A stretch of DNA of 61,973 nt from Methylobacterium jeotgali (GTDB lineage Bacteria; Pseudomonadota; Alphaproteobacteria; Rhizobiales; Beijerinckiaceae). A model generated the notes under the pieces. That model was not told the origin of the DNA. It did no database searches and was given only the letters and a program-made list of their open reading frames with translations. Positions 53,307 to 61,824 of this stretch are shown piece after piece. Within the stretch, counting starts at the first letter, position 1. The number at the start of each line of letters is the position of its first letter. A program made the translations under genes and the position numbers. The DNA is taken from assembly GCF_022179345.1 (NCBI RefSeq), contig NZ_BPQR01000007.1, positions 1 through 61,973 of the forward strand. The letters are read 5' to 3'.

Positions 53307-54173
53307 ATGGCCGAGACGCACGAGACCCCCGGAGTCGATCTCGACGCCTATCTCCGCCGCATCGGCTACGAGGGTCCGCGCGAACCGACCCTCGCCGTGC
53401 TGCGCGACCTCGCCCGCCTGCACACGCTCGCGATCCCCTTCGAGAATCTCGACCCGCTTCTCGGCCGGCCGCCGAAGCTCGATGCGGCCTCCGTCGAGGC
53501 CAAGCTCGTGCGCTCGCGCCGCGGGGGCTACTGCTTCGAGCACAACCCGCTGCTCCAGCGCGTCCTTCGCGCCCTCGGCTTCGAGGCGCGCTCGCTCGCC
53601 GCCCGCGTCCTCCTCCGGCAGCCGGAAGGCGTGACGGCCCCGCGCACCCACGCGCTGCTGCGGGTCGAGGCGGAAGGGCGGAGCCATCTGGTCGATGTCG
53701 GCTTCGGGGGGCAGACGCCGAGCGGGCCGCTTCTCCTCGTGCCCGGCCCGGAGCAGGCGACGCCCCACGAGCCCTGCCGGATCGACGCGGTCGGCCCCGA
53801 CGAGGCCCGGGAGTTCGTGCTTCAGGCGCGCATCGCCGGGGCCTGGACGCCGCTCTACCGATTCCACCTCTTCGAGCACGTCGCGATCGACCACGAGGTC
53901 GCCAACCACTACGTCGCGACCCATCCGGCCTCGTTCTTCCGCAATGCGATCGTCGCGGCGCGCCTGTCGCCGCAGGGGCGCCACCTGCTCTTCAACGACC
54001 GGCTGGCCTTCCAGCACGTCGACGGGCGGCGCGAGGAGCGCATCCTCCCGGACGCGCCCGCGCTGTTCGACGCTCTCGAGACCGTCTTCGGCATCGCGGC
54101 GCCGGATCGCCCGGCGCTCGCCGCCGCCTTCGGCCGCCTCACCGAACGGCCGGGGCGGGACGGGTCCGATTGA
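53307..54173 (+). CDS. Arylamine N-acetyltransferase
   Basis: Acetyl-CoA-dependent N-acetyltransferase of 288 residues that acetylates arylamines and hydrazines. The catalytic triad is clear: Cys76 in RRGGYCFEHN, His114 in PRTHALLRVE and Asp129 in HLVDVGFGG. The N-terminal helical domain and PFENLDPLLGRPP motif match the family. It is 14 bp after recQ and may be read through from it. The natural substrate in this organism is unknown. Confidence 0.94.
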   Translation: MAETHETPGVDLDAYLRRIGYEGPREPTLAVLRDLARLHTLAIPFENLDPLLGRPPKLDAASVEAKLVRSRRGGYCFEHNPLLQRVLRALGFEARSLAARVLLRQPEGVTAPRTHALLRVEAEGRSHLVDVGFGGQTPSGPLLLVPGPEQATPHEPCRIDAVGPDEAREFVLQARIAGAWTPLYRFHLFEHVAIDHEVANHYVATHPASFFRNAIVAARLSPQGRHLLFNDRLAFQHVDGRREERILPDAPALFDALETVFGIAAPDRPALAAAFGRLTERPGRDGSD

Positions 54174-54261
54174 GTCCGTGGCCGTTCGGCACTCGCGTTG
54201 GGCGGGCCGCGTCGTATAGGCACCGGGTCTGCGATCGTCCGCCCCCTGGAGCCGCCGCGCC

Positions 54262-55488
54262 ATTTCCGAGAGTCCCGCTTCGAGCGCCCCCTTCCGCCGG
54301 CAGGTCTTCTACCTGCCCGGTTTCGACCCGCGCGAGCCGGAGACCTATTGGGGGCTCTTCAGGCGGGAGGCCCGCATCACCGCCGGCCGCCGCGGCCTCG
54401 AGATCGCGGTCGGCGAGCCCCTGCGCGCCGCGGACGGGCTCAGCCTCGATTGGAACGTTCGCTGCGAGACTCCCGCGGGCTCGGCGGAGACCCGGTACGC
54501 GCTCCTGCGCTGGGACGACATCGTCCGCGCCCGCTTCCCGAGGGCGAACTGGCGGCGCCTCCTCGACGTGCCGGCGCTTTGGTGGCGGCTGTGGCGAAGC
54601 GGCTATGTCGGGCGCTTCCGCCGCGAGGCGCGCCGGTTCTCGCGCATCATCATCGGCGTCCACGTGGTCTACCTCGTGCTGGTGCTCGCGAGCCTCGGCG
54701 CGGCCCTCGGCCTCGCGGCGCTGATCCCAGCCGAGACCGCCTGGCGCTTCCTCGCCGCGCCGCCGCTCGCCTACGCGCTCCTTGCCGGCCTGATGAAGCT
54801 GACCCGCGGGCGGCCCCTCTACGTGCCGCATCTCGTGGACGACACCACCTTCACCCACGCCCATGCGGGCGGCGCGGAGGCCGGCATGGCGCCGCGGCTC
54901 TCCGCCTTCGCGGAGCGCATCCGCGCGGCGGAGGGGCAGGTGAACGAGATCGTGGTGATCGGCCACTCCTCCTCGAGCTTCCTCGGCATCGAGGTGCTCG
55001 ACCGGCTGCTCGCTGCCGATCCCGGCTTCGGCACGCGGGGCACGCCCGTCACCTTCGTCTCGATCGGCAGCGTGATTCCCTGGCTCGGCCTCGACGAGCG
55101 GGCGGAGGCGTTCCGCGCGGCCCTCGGCCGCTTCGCGCAGGCCCGCGCGATCGGCTGGCTCGACATCCGGGCCGAGTGGGACTGGCTGTCGATCCACCTG
55201 CGCAATCCGGTCGCCGCCTGCGGCCTCCCACGCCCGCCGCAGGTCCCCCCCTCCGAGGCCCGCCCGGCGGTGCTGCGGGTGAACGTGCGCGACCTCGTGA
55301 CGAAGGAGGCCCTGCGCACCCGGCGCTACAATCTCTTCCAGCTCCACTTTCAACTGCTGATGTCGGCCGTCTCCGAGACGTCGTTCGACTATGTTGCGCT
55401 CGTCGCCGGACCCGAGCCGGTCCATGCCCTCGTCCGCCGCGCCGCCGAGGACGACGATGCGCCCGCCCTGCCGGAAGAGGTTGTCTGA
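54262..55488 (+). CDS. Membrane protein with hydrolase-like GHS motif; no ATG/GTG/TTG start
   Basis: The coding frame clearly runs from about 54262 (then APFRRQVFYLPGFDPREPET) to 55488, but the nearest in-frame GTG is 54568, 102 codons too late. An in-frame TAG lies at 54217. The frame begins with ATT-TCC-GAG-AGT, reading (I)SESPASS, with GGAG 10 bp upstream, so a rare ATT start or a mutated ATG is likely. There are two membrane helices (about 130-175). The segment EIVVIGHSSSSFLGIEVLD resembles a serine-hydrolase elbow, but no family is recognised. It has about 408 residues. Confidence 0.75.
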   Translation: MSESPASSAPFRRQVFYLPGFDPREPETYWGLFRREARITAGRRGLEIAVGEPLRAADGLSLDWNVRCETPAGSAETRYALLRWDDIVRARFPRANWRRLLDVPALWWRLWRSGYVGRFRREARRFSRIIIGVHVVYLVLVLASLGAALGLAALIPAETAWRFLAAPPLAYALLAGLMKLTRGRPLYVPHLVDDTTFTHAHAGGAEAGMAPRLSAFAERIRAAEGQVNEIVVIGHSSSSFLGIEVLDRLLAADPGFGTRGTPVTFVSIGSVIPWLGLDERAEAFRAALGRFAQARAIGWLDIRAEWDWLSIHLRNPVAACGLPRPPQVPPSEARPAVLRVNVRDLVTKEALRTRRYNLFQLHFQLLMSAVSETSFDYVALVAGPEPVHALVRRAAEDDDAPALPEEVV

Positions 55489-55639
55489 GGCCCCGTCGCG
55501 CGCCGGAGGGCCTGCATCCTTTGTTGCCAGCGTGCGCCGCACCGAATAGACCGCGCGCAACCGAAGCCGGCACAGGCGGGAGCGCCCGATCGGGTGCCTG
55601 GCCACGGCACGCGACCGCCTTTCGTCTGGGTCCTCCGCG

Positions 55640-57862
55640 ATGTTCCGCAACGACGTTCCGATGACCCCCGAGCTCGTGCGCCAGCACGGCCTCACGCCCG
55701 ACGAGTTCGAGCGCTTCCGGATCCTCATCGGCCGCGATCCGACGCTCACCGAGCTCGGCATCGTCTCGGCGATGTGGAACGAGCACTGCTCCTACAAGTC
55801 GTCCCGCAAGCACCTGCGCGGCCTGCCGACCTCGGCGCCGTGGGTGATCCAGGGGCCCGGCGAGAACGCCGGCGTCATCGACATCGGCGACGGGCACGCC
55901 TGCGTCTTCAAGATGGAGAGCCACAACCACCCGAGCTTCATCGAGCCCTACCAGGGCGCGGCGACCGGCGTCGGCGGCATTCTCCGCGATGTCTTCACGA
56001 TGGGGGCCCGGCCGATCGCGGCGCTCAACGCGCTCCGCTTCGGCTCGCCGGACCATCCGCGCACGCGGCACCTCGTCTCGGGCGTCGTGGCGGGCGTCGG
56101 CGGCTACGGCAACTCCTTCGGCGTGCCGACGGTCGGCGGCCTCGTCGGTTTCCACAAGCGCTACGACGGCAACATCCTCGTCAACGCCATGGCGGTCGGC
56201 CTCGCGCGGACGGACGGGATCTTCTACGCGGCGGCCACCGGCGTCGGGAACCCGATCGTCTATCTCGGCTCCAAGACCGGCCGCGACGGCATCCACGGCG
56301 CCACCATGGCGTCCGCCGAGTTCGACGAGGCCTCGGAGTCGAAGCGCCCGACCGTGCAGGTCGGCGATCCCTTCGCGGAGAAGCTGCTGCTCGAGGCCTG
56401 CCTGGAGCTGATGGCGTCCGGCGCCGTCATCGCCATCCAGGACATGGGCGCGGCGGGGCTGACCTGCTCGGCCGTCGAGATGGGCGCCAAGGGCGACCTC
56501 GGCGTCGAGCTGCATATCGAGAAGGTGCCCGCCCGCGAGGAGGGCATGACCCCCTACGAGATGATGCTCTCCGAGAGCCAGGAGCGCATGCTCATGGTGC
56601 TCAAGCCCGGCATGGAGGCCGAGGCGGAAGCCATCTTCGTGAAGTGGGGCCTCGATTTCGCGGTGATCGGCCACACCACCGATACGCTGCGCTTCGTGAT
56701 CAAGCACAACGGCGAGACCGTCGCCGACCTGCCGATCAAGGAACTCGGCGACGAGGCGCCCCTCTACGATCGGCCGCATATCGCCAACACGCACCTGCCC
56801 GTGCTCGCCGCCGCAGAGGTGCCGGCGCCGACCTCCCTGAGCGAGGCGCTGCGCAAGCTCGTCGGCTCGCCGGAACTGTGCTCGAAGCGCTGGGTCTACG
56901 AGCAGTACGACCACTTCATCCTCGGCAACACCGTGCAGAAGCCCGGCGGCGACGCCGCGATCGTGCGGGTCGAGGAGGGGCCGAAGGGCCTCGCGCTCAC
57001 CGCCGACGTGACGCCGCGCTACTGCGAGGCCGACCCCGTCGAGGGCGGCCGGCAGGCGGTGGCCGAGGCCTGGCGCAACATCACCGCGGTCGGCGGGCGT
57101 CCCCTCGCGATCACCGACAACCTCAACTTCGGCAACCCGGAGAAGCCCGAGGTGATGGGCCAGCTCGTCGGCTGCCTCCAGGGCATCGGCGAGGCCTGCC
57201 GGGCGCTCGACTTCCCCGTCGTGTCGGGCAACGTCTCCCTCTACAACGAGACCAACGGCGTCGGCATCCTGCCGACCCCGACCATCGGCGGCGTCGGCGT
57301 CGTGGACGACGTCACCCGCTTCGCCAGCCTCAGCCTGAAGCGCGAAGGCGACGTGCTGGTCCTCGTCGGCGACGCCGAGGGCTGGCTCGGGCAGTCGGTC
57401 TACCTCTCCGTGATCGAGGGCCGCGAGGAGGGCGCGCCGCCGCCCGTCGACCTCGCCGAGGAGCGCCGCAACGGCGACTTCGTGCGCGGGCTGATCCTGT
57501 CGGGCACCGTCGACACCGTCCACGACCTTTCCGATGGCGGCCTCGCCGTAGCGCTCGCCGAGATGGCGATGGCCGGCGGCATCGGCGCGGCGCTCCCCGA
57601 GGCGCCGGAAGGCATCGCGCCCCACGCCTTCCTGTTCGGCGAGGACCAGGCCCGCTACCTGCTCGCCGTGGAGCCGGAGGCCGCCGCCGACATCCTCTAC
57701 AGCGCCGCCGCGCAGGGCATCCCGGCCGCGAGCGTCGGCGTCACCGGCTCCGACCGTTTGACGCTGCCGGGCGGCGAGACCATATCCATCGCTGAACTGA
57801 AGGCCGCCCACGAGGGCTGGCTTCCGGCCTACATGGCGAGCCAGCCGGCCGCCGCCGCCTGA
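55640..57862 (+). CDS. purL: Phosphoribosylformylglycinamidine synthase subunit PurL
   Basis: ATP-dependent amidation of FGAR to FGAM in purine synthesis; this is the ~740-residue 'small' PurL that works with PurS and PurQ. Core motifs are [58 protein letters not shown] and [14 protein letters not shown] [20 protein letters not shown]. Both AIRS-like halves are complete. The ATG could instead be 55661 ([11 protein letters not shown]). It heads purL-bolA-grxD; purQ and purS are not adjacent in this window. Confidence 0.96.
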   Translation: MFRNDVPMTPELVRQHGLTPDEFERFRILIGRDPTLTELGIVSAMWNEHCSYKSSRKHLRGLPTSAPWVIQGPGENAGVIDIGDGHACVFKMESHNHPSFIEPYQGAATGVGGILRDVFTMGARPIAALNALRFGSPDHPRTRHLVSGVVAGVGGYGNSFGVPTVGGLVGFHKRYDGNILVNAMAVGLARTDGIFYAAATGVGNPIVYLGSKTGRDGIHGATMASAEFDEASESKRPTVQVGDPFAEKLLLEACLELMASGAVIAIQDMGAAGLTCSAVEMGAKGDLGVELHIEKVPAREEGMTPYEMMLSESQERMLMVLKPGMEAEAEAIFVKWGLDFAVIGHTTDTLRFVIKHNGETVADLPIKELGDEAPLYDRPHIANTHLPVLAAAEVPAPTSLSEALRKLVGSPELCSKRWVYEQYDHFILGNTVQKPGGDAAIVRVEEGPKGLALTADVTPRYCEADPVEGGRQAVAEAWRNITAVGGRPLAITDNLNFGNPEKPEVMGQLVGCLQGIGEACRALDFPVVSGNVSLYNETNGVGILPTPTIGGVGVVDDVTRFASLSLKREGDVLVLVGDAEGWLGQSVYLSVIEGREEGAPPPVDLAEERRNGDFVRGLILSGTVDTVHDLSDGGLAVALAEMAMAGGIGAALPEAPEGIAPHAFLFGEDQARYLLAVEPEAAADILYSAAAQGIPAASVGVTGSDRLTLPGGETISIAELKAAHEGWLPAYMASQPAAAA

Positions 57863-57890
57863 CCCGAGACGTTTCGAGGAGCCCGACCCG

Positions 57891-58127
57891 ATGCCGATGG
57901 ACGCGCGCGACATCGAGGCCATGATCCGCGAGGCGCTGCCCGACGCGACGATCGAGATCAAGGACCTCGCCGGGGACGGCGATCACTACGCTGCGACGGT
58001 CATCTCCTCGGCCTTCAAGGGCAAGACCCGCGTCGCCCAGCACCAGATGGTCTACGGCGCGCTCCAGGGGCGGATGGGGGGCGTGCTCCACGCGCTTGCG
58101 CTGACCACGGGCGTCCCGCAGGATTGA
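57891..58127 (+). CDS. BolA family protein
   Basis: Small (78-residue) BolA/BolA2-type protein, a partner of monothiol glutaredoxins in Fe-S traffic. It has the family pattern IEAMIREALPDATIEIKDLA and the conserved segment GKTRVAQHQMVYGALQGRMG, including the His ligand used for the shared Fe-S cluster. It is encoded immediately before grxD, the classical gene pair. Confidence 0.93.
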   Translation: MPMDARDIEAMIREALPDATIEIKDLAGDGDHYAATVISSAFKGKTRVAQHQMVYGALQGRMGGVLHALALTTGVPQD

Positions 58128-58179
58128 TGCAAGCCGCGTCGGGATGCTCCCGATGGAACAGACAACAGGAACCGCCATC

Positions 58180-58518
58180 ATGACCGACGTGAACACCGCC
58201 ATCGAGAACGAGATCAAGTCGCAGGACGTCGTCGTGTTCATGAAGGGCACGCCGCAGTTCCCCATGTGCGGCTTCTCCGGCCAGGTCGTGCAGATCCTCA
58301 ACTACCTCGAGGTGCCGTTCAAGGGCGTGAACGTGCTCGACGACATGGGCATCCGCGAGGGCATCAAGGCCTATTCCAACTGGCCGACCATCCCGCAGAT
58401 CTACGTGAAGGGCGAGTTCGTCGGCGGCTGCGACATCGCCCGCGAGATGTTCCAGTCCGGGGAGCTGCACCAGTTCCTGGCCGAGAAGGGCGTGCCGGTG
58501 AAGGCGCCCGCCGCCTGA
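58180..58518 (+). CDS. grxD: Monothiol glutaredoxin Grx4/GrxD
   Basis: CGFS-type glutaredoxin that carries [2Fe-2S] clusters, 112 residues. The active-site motif is KGTPQFPMCGFSGQVVQIL (Cys30). GSH-binding residues lie in NWPTIPQIYVKGEFVGGCDI. The ATG at 58180 is preceded by AGGAACCGCC. It forms the known BolA-Grx4 partnership with the upstream gene. A hairpin follows 33 bp downstream. Confidence 0.96.
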   Translation: MTDVNTAIENEIKSQDVVVFMKGTPQFPMCGFSGQVVQILNYLEVPFKGVNVLDDMGIREGIKAYSNWPTIPQIYVKGEFVGGCDIAREMFQSGELHQFLAEKGVPVKAPAA

Positions 58519-58551
58519 GCGGGGCGAAACCTTCCCGCCTCCGTGCGTTCT

Positions 58552-58575
58552 CCCCGTGCCGCCACCGGCACGGGG
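58552..58575 (+). terminator. Perfect hairpin between grxD and TrxB-like gene
   Basis: CCCCGTGCCG (58552-58561), four-base loop, CGGCACGGGG (58566-58575). The stem is 10 bp with no T run, so it is either a Rho-type or attenuating hairpin, or a cis-element that occludes the next ribosome site; the ATG is at 58583. Confidence 0.4.
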
Positions 58576-58582
58576 TCGAGGC

Positions 58583-59482
58583 ATGCGTGACGTCATCATC
58601 GTGGGCGGCGGACCCGCAGGGCTCAACGCCGCCCTGATCCTCGGCCGCTGCCGCCGCACGGTCCTGCTCTGCGACAAGGGCGAGCCGAGGAACGCGGCGA
58701 CGTCCCTCACCTGGGGCGTCTTCACCCGCGACGGGACGCCGCCCTTCGAGCTGCGCGCCCGCGCCGAGGCCGATCTCGAGCGCTACCCGACCGTCGAGCG
58801 CCGCGAGGCGGAAGTCGTCGATGCCCGTCGCCTGGACGAGGGCTTCGAGATCACCTGCGCGGATGGACGCCGCGAGCGGGCGCGCCGCCTGATCCTCGCG
58901 ACCGGTCTGCATCAGGACCTGCCGGAGGTCGCGGGCTTCGCCGAACATTGGGGGCGCGGCGTCCATTCCTGCCCCTACTGCGACGGCTACGAGCTGCGCG
59001 ACCAGCCCATCGCCGCCTACGCCCATGGCGAGCGCGCCCGCGGCTTCGCCCTGGAGCTGACGGGCTGGAGCGGCGACGTCACCCTCTGCACGGACGGGCG
59101 CCCGACACCCCTCGATGCGGAGAGCCGCGAGCGGCTCGCCCGCAACGGCGTCCGCGTGGTCGAGACGCCGATCTCAGCCCTGGAGGGTGACCGGAGCGGC
59201 CCGCGGCGCCTGCGCTTCGCGGATGGCGGCAAGCGCCCCTGCCGCGCGGTCTTCCTGATGCCGGAGGGCGGCCGCCCGTCCGAGCTGATGGAGCGCCTCG
59301 GCTGCGCGATCGCCGACAACGGCACCGTCCCGACCCGCGATTACGAGCGCACCGAGGTGCCGGGCCTCTTCGTCGCGGGCGACGCCTCGAGGCGCGTCCA
59401 GTTCGCGGTGGTCGCCGCCGCCGAGGGCGCGATGGCGGCGTTCGCCGTCAACACCGAGCTCCTGCGCGAGGACACCCGCTGA
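58583..59482 (+). CDS. Thioredoxin-reductase-like FAD/NAD(P) oxidoreductase
   Basis: Class II flavoprotein, 299 residues. It has the FAD site DVIIVGGGPAGLNAALILG (residues 3-21) and a central redox pair CPYCDGYE (Cys130, Cys133), and C-terminal GLFVAGDASRRVQF. The CPYC motif differs from TrxB's CATC. The lower part of the NAD domain lacks a clear GxGxxA. It could reduce a thioredoxin-like partner or be a lipoamide/ferredoxin-type relative; the partner is unknown. It follows grxD by 64 bp. Confidence 0.85.
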   Translation: MRDVIIVGGGPAGLNAALILGRCRRTVLLCDKGEPRNAATSLTWGVFTRDGTPPFELRARAEADLERYPTVERREAEVVDARRLDEGFEITCADGRRERARRLILATGLHQDLPEVAGFAEHWGRGVHSCPYCDGYELRDQPIAAYAHGERARGFALELTGWSGDVTLCTDGRPTPLDAESRERLARNGVRVVETPISALEGDRSGPRRLRFADGGKRPCRAVFLMPEGGRPSELMERLGCAIADNGTVPTRDYERTEVPGLFVAGDASRRVQFAVVAAAEGAMAAFAVNTELLREDTR

Positions 59483-59547
59483 CCCAAGGCACGGGACGAA
59501 CCGCGCGGCCGAGACGTTGGGATTCGAGAGGCCAACCGGGAGAATCC

Positions 59548-60420
59548 ATGACCCTCGTCCATCCGCACACGCCGCGCGTCGCCGTCGCCAGCGCCTGCAC
59601 CCTGGGCGAGGAGATCCTGTGGGACGCCCGCTCTGACAGCCTGCTCTGGGTCGATATCGAGGACCCGGCGGTGTGGCGGCACGATCCCGCCTCCGGGCGC
59701 AGCCGCCGCCTCGCCCTCGACGAGAAGCTGAGCTTCGCGGTGCTGACGCCGGATCCGGAGGTGGTCGTGGCGGGCTTCAAGTCCGGCGTTGCCCGCCTCG
59801 ACCTGTCGACCGGCGCCCGCACCCCCCTCGTCAACCCGCACGAGCACCGGCCCGGCAACCGCCTCAACAGCGGGAGCGTCGGCCCGGACGGCGCTCTGTG
59901 GTTCGGCAGCATGGACGATGCCGAGGAGGAGGCGACGGGCAGCTACTACCGCTGGGACGGCGAGAGCCTCGAAGGCTTCGGCGGCAAGGCCGCGGTGACG
60001 AACGGGCCGATCGTCGCGCCGGACGGGCGGAGCGTCTACACGATCGACACCTACAACGGCGTGATCCGCGTCCACGACCTCGACGGGTCGCGGGTCGGGG
60101 AGCCGCGCCCGCTCGTCGCCTTCGAGGAGGGATGGGGCAAGCCCGACGGCCTGACCCTCGACGCCGAGGGGCATCTCTGGGTCTGCCACTACGCGGGCTC
60201 GCGCATCACCCGGTTCACGCCGGAGGGCGAGATCGAGCGGATCGTGCCGGTGCCGACCGCGCTCGTCACGAAGTGCGCCTTCGGCGGGCCGGACCTCTCG
60301 ACCCTCTACATCACCACCTGCCTGCGCGGCCGCGACCCGACGCTCGATCCGATGGCGGGGCACGTCTATGCCGTCGAGACGGCGTTCAAGGGGCTGCCCG
60401 CCACCCTCTTCGAGCGGTGA
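59548..60420 (+). CDS. SMP-30/gluconolactonase family protein
   Basis: Six-bladed beta-propeller lactonase, 290 residues. Metal-binding positions of the family are kept: Glu in CTLGEEILWD, Asn in KAAVTNGPIVAPDGRS, Asp in WGKPDGLTLDAEGHLWV. The blade motif NRLNSGSVGPDGALWFGSMD is present. Family activity is hydrolysis of sugar lactones such as gluconolactone; the substrate here is not known. It is 65 bp after the TrxB-like gene, same strand. Confidence 0.93.
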   Translation: MTLVHPHTPRVAVASACTLGEEILWDARSDSLLWVDIEDPAVWRHDPASGRSRRLALDEKLSFAVLTPDPEVVVAGFKSGVARLDLSTGARTPLVNPHEHRPGNRLNSGSVGPDGALWFGSMDDAEEEATGSYYRWDGESLEGFGGKAAVTNGPIVAPDGRSVYTIDTYNGVIRVHDLDGSRVGEPRPLVAFEEGWGKPDGLTLDAEGHLWVCHYAGSRITRFTPEGEIERIVPVPTALVTKCAFGGPDLSTLYITTCLRGRDPTLDPMAGHVYAVETAFKGLPATLFER

Positions 60421-60512
60421 GCGCGACTTCAGGCGGTCGAGGCCGGTCGTCGCAGGATCTCGACGGGGCGGGTGCGGCGGCACACCGCGGCCGGGCCCCG
60501 AAAGGGCGAAGA

Positions 60513-60527
60513 TTAATTATCGGTTAC
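60513..60527 (+). promoter_or_regulatory. CtrA-like site upstream of small protein
   Basis: TTAA-TTATCGG-TTAC, one mismatch from TTAA-N7-TTAA, inside an AT-rich patch (60511-60525) in a 214-bp gap. It is 108 bp before the small gene's ATG. Weak on its own. Confidence 0.2.
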
Positions 60528-60634
60528 CGGCCGACGACTTCACGGAACTTGACCGTGGTCGTCCCCGTTATTCGGTACTGCCGCGCTCAGGCCGGCAGGG
60601 ATTTCACTCTCGCCACCGCAGGTGCGAGGCCGCC

Positions 60635-60853
60635 ATGCCCGTTTTCGACGCCAAGACCCTGGACAGCTCCTTCGAGGGAAGCGCGCTTCTCGCCGCGATC
60701 CTGCACCCGACCCGCGCCGCACAGGCCCGCGCAAAGGTGATCGGACGCCGCCGCGCCGCCCGAGCGCCGGCCCTCGTCGAGCCCGTGTCCCTGGAGTCGC
60801 GCTTTCCCCTGCGGCCCGACGCCCTGGCGATGGCGCCCAACGAGACGATCTGA
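60635..60853 (+). CDS. Small hypothetical protein
   Basis: 72 residues, beginning MPVFDAKTLDSSFEGSALLA, with a basic middle (KVIGRRRAARAPALVEPVSL) and ending DALAMAPNETI. No signal, membrane helix or known family is seen. The ATG is preceded by GAGGCC at a good distance. Its coding status rests on codon pattern and site only. It converges on the coiled-coil gene, 17 bp away. Confidence 0.5.
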   Translation: MPVFDAKTLDSSFEGSALLAAILHPTRAAQARAKVIGRRRAARAPALVEPVSLESRFPLRPDALAMAPNETI

Positions 60854-60870
60854 GCGCGACCAGGCCGATC

Positions 60871-61779
60871 TTACCAGGCCTGGGGCGTGATGACGCCGGC
60901 GCGGGTGACGACGACCCACTCGCGCCCCTGCTTCTCGATCGACTCGACCCGGCCGACGCCGGGAATATTCTCGCCGCGCACCGCCTCGAACAGACGGCGC
61001 CGGCGGTCCTCCAGGACGGCGGTGCCGTCATAGACCTCCCGCAGGGCCCAGTTCTCGATCACCGGCGGCTTCTCGGCCGCCTTTTTCGTGTCCGGGATCG
61101 CGCCCGTCGTGACGGGCTCCGGCGCCTTGATCTCCTTCGGCGTCTCCTTGACCGCGACCGACGCCGGCGCGGCGGCGGGCGTCGGTGACGCCATCGCCGT
61201 ACGCTTCTCGACCTGAGCGGTCAGGGCGGCGATCCTGGCGCCCTGGTCGCGGCCGGTCTTCTCGACATGCTCGCCGAGCGCGGCGATGCCGCTTGCCAGC
61301 GCCTGCTCCAGGCGGCCGACGCGCTCGATCAGGGTGGTCTCGCGGGTGCGGATGTCGCCGCGGGCGGCCTCCGTCGTCTCGCGCAGGGCGGCGAGCGTCC
61401 GGCCGAGGCGCTCGACCTCGCCGTTGAGGCGGGCCGACTCGGTCCGGCCCGCTTCGAGCGCCGAGGCGGTCTCGGCGAGGCCATCCCCGCCCCGCGACAG
61501 CGAGACCGCGGCGGTGCCCGCGCCGAGCATCAGTCCGAGGGCGAGGGCGCAGCCGGCGAGCCCGTAGGCGCGCCGGTCGAGCCCGGCCGCCGGGCTCCGG
61601 GCCAGGGCGGGAAGCTGGATGCGATGGGGTTTTCCGGCATCCGGCTTGCCGGCCTCCACTGCCGCGCGCAGCTTGGCCTCCGGGCTGTCGCCGAGGGTGT
61701 CCTTGCCCGTGTCCGTCGCCCGATTCCCAGCCATGTCCGTCGTCCTCGGCCGCCGCTTCAGGAAATGTTCCGAAAGCAT
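60871..61779 (-). CDS. Membrane-anchored coiled-coil protein, unknown role
   Basis: 302 residues (an ATG at 61734, MAGNRATDTGKDT, is an alternative start). A cytoplasmic N-terminus precedes one membrane helix (YGLAGCALALGLMLGAGTAA), then a heptad-like coiled coil (about 105-185; LNGEVERLGRTLAALRETTE and similar). A Pro/Ala linker follows, then a conserved-looking C-terminal domain (VYDGTAVLEDRRRRLFEAVR, VESIEKQGREWVVVTRAGVI). It resembles cell-envelope scaffold proteins; no family is named. The last domain is likely functional. Confidence 0.8.
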   Translation of the reverse strand: MLSEHFLKRRPRTTDMAGNRATDTGKDTLGDSPEAKLRAAVEAGKPDAGKPHRIQLPALARSPAAGLDRRAYGLAGCALALGLMLGAGTAAVSLSRGGDGLAETASALEAGRTESARLNGEVERLGRTLAALRETTEAARGDIRTRETTLIERVGRLEQALASGIAALGEHVEKTGRDQGARIAALTAQVEKRTAMASPTPAAAPASVAVKETPKEIKAPEPVTTGAIPDTKKAAEKPPVIENWALREVYDGTAVLEDRRRRLFEAVRGENIPGVGRVESIEKQGREWVVVTRAGVITPQAW

Positions 61780-61824
61780 TGGTTAAGGACGTTTGTTTAC
61801 CGAACCGTTACCGGGCCCGTTCGC

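Noticed and set aside
54568..55488. Starting the membrane hydrolase gene at the GTG of 54568
   Set aside because: It discards about 100 codons of plausible conserved sequence upstream in the same frame.
55049..57961. 970-codon open frame antisense to purL
   Set aside because: Same shadow effect; PurL domains on the plus strand explain the openness.
61783..61790. TTAACC half-site before the coiled-coil gene
   Set aside because: Only one half-site; the partner position does not match, so it is below the level worth calling.
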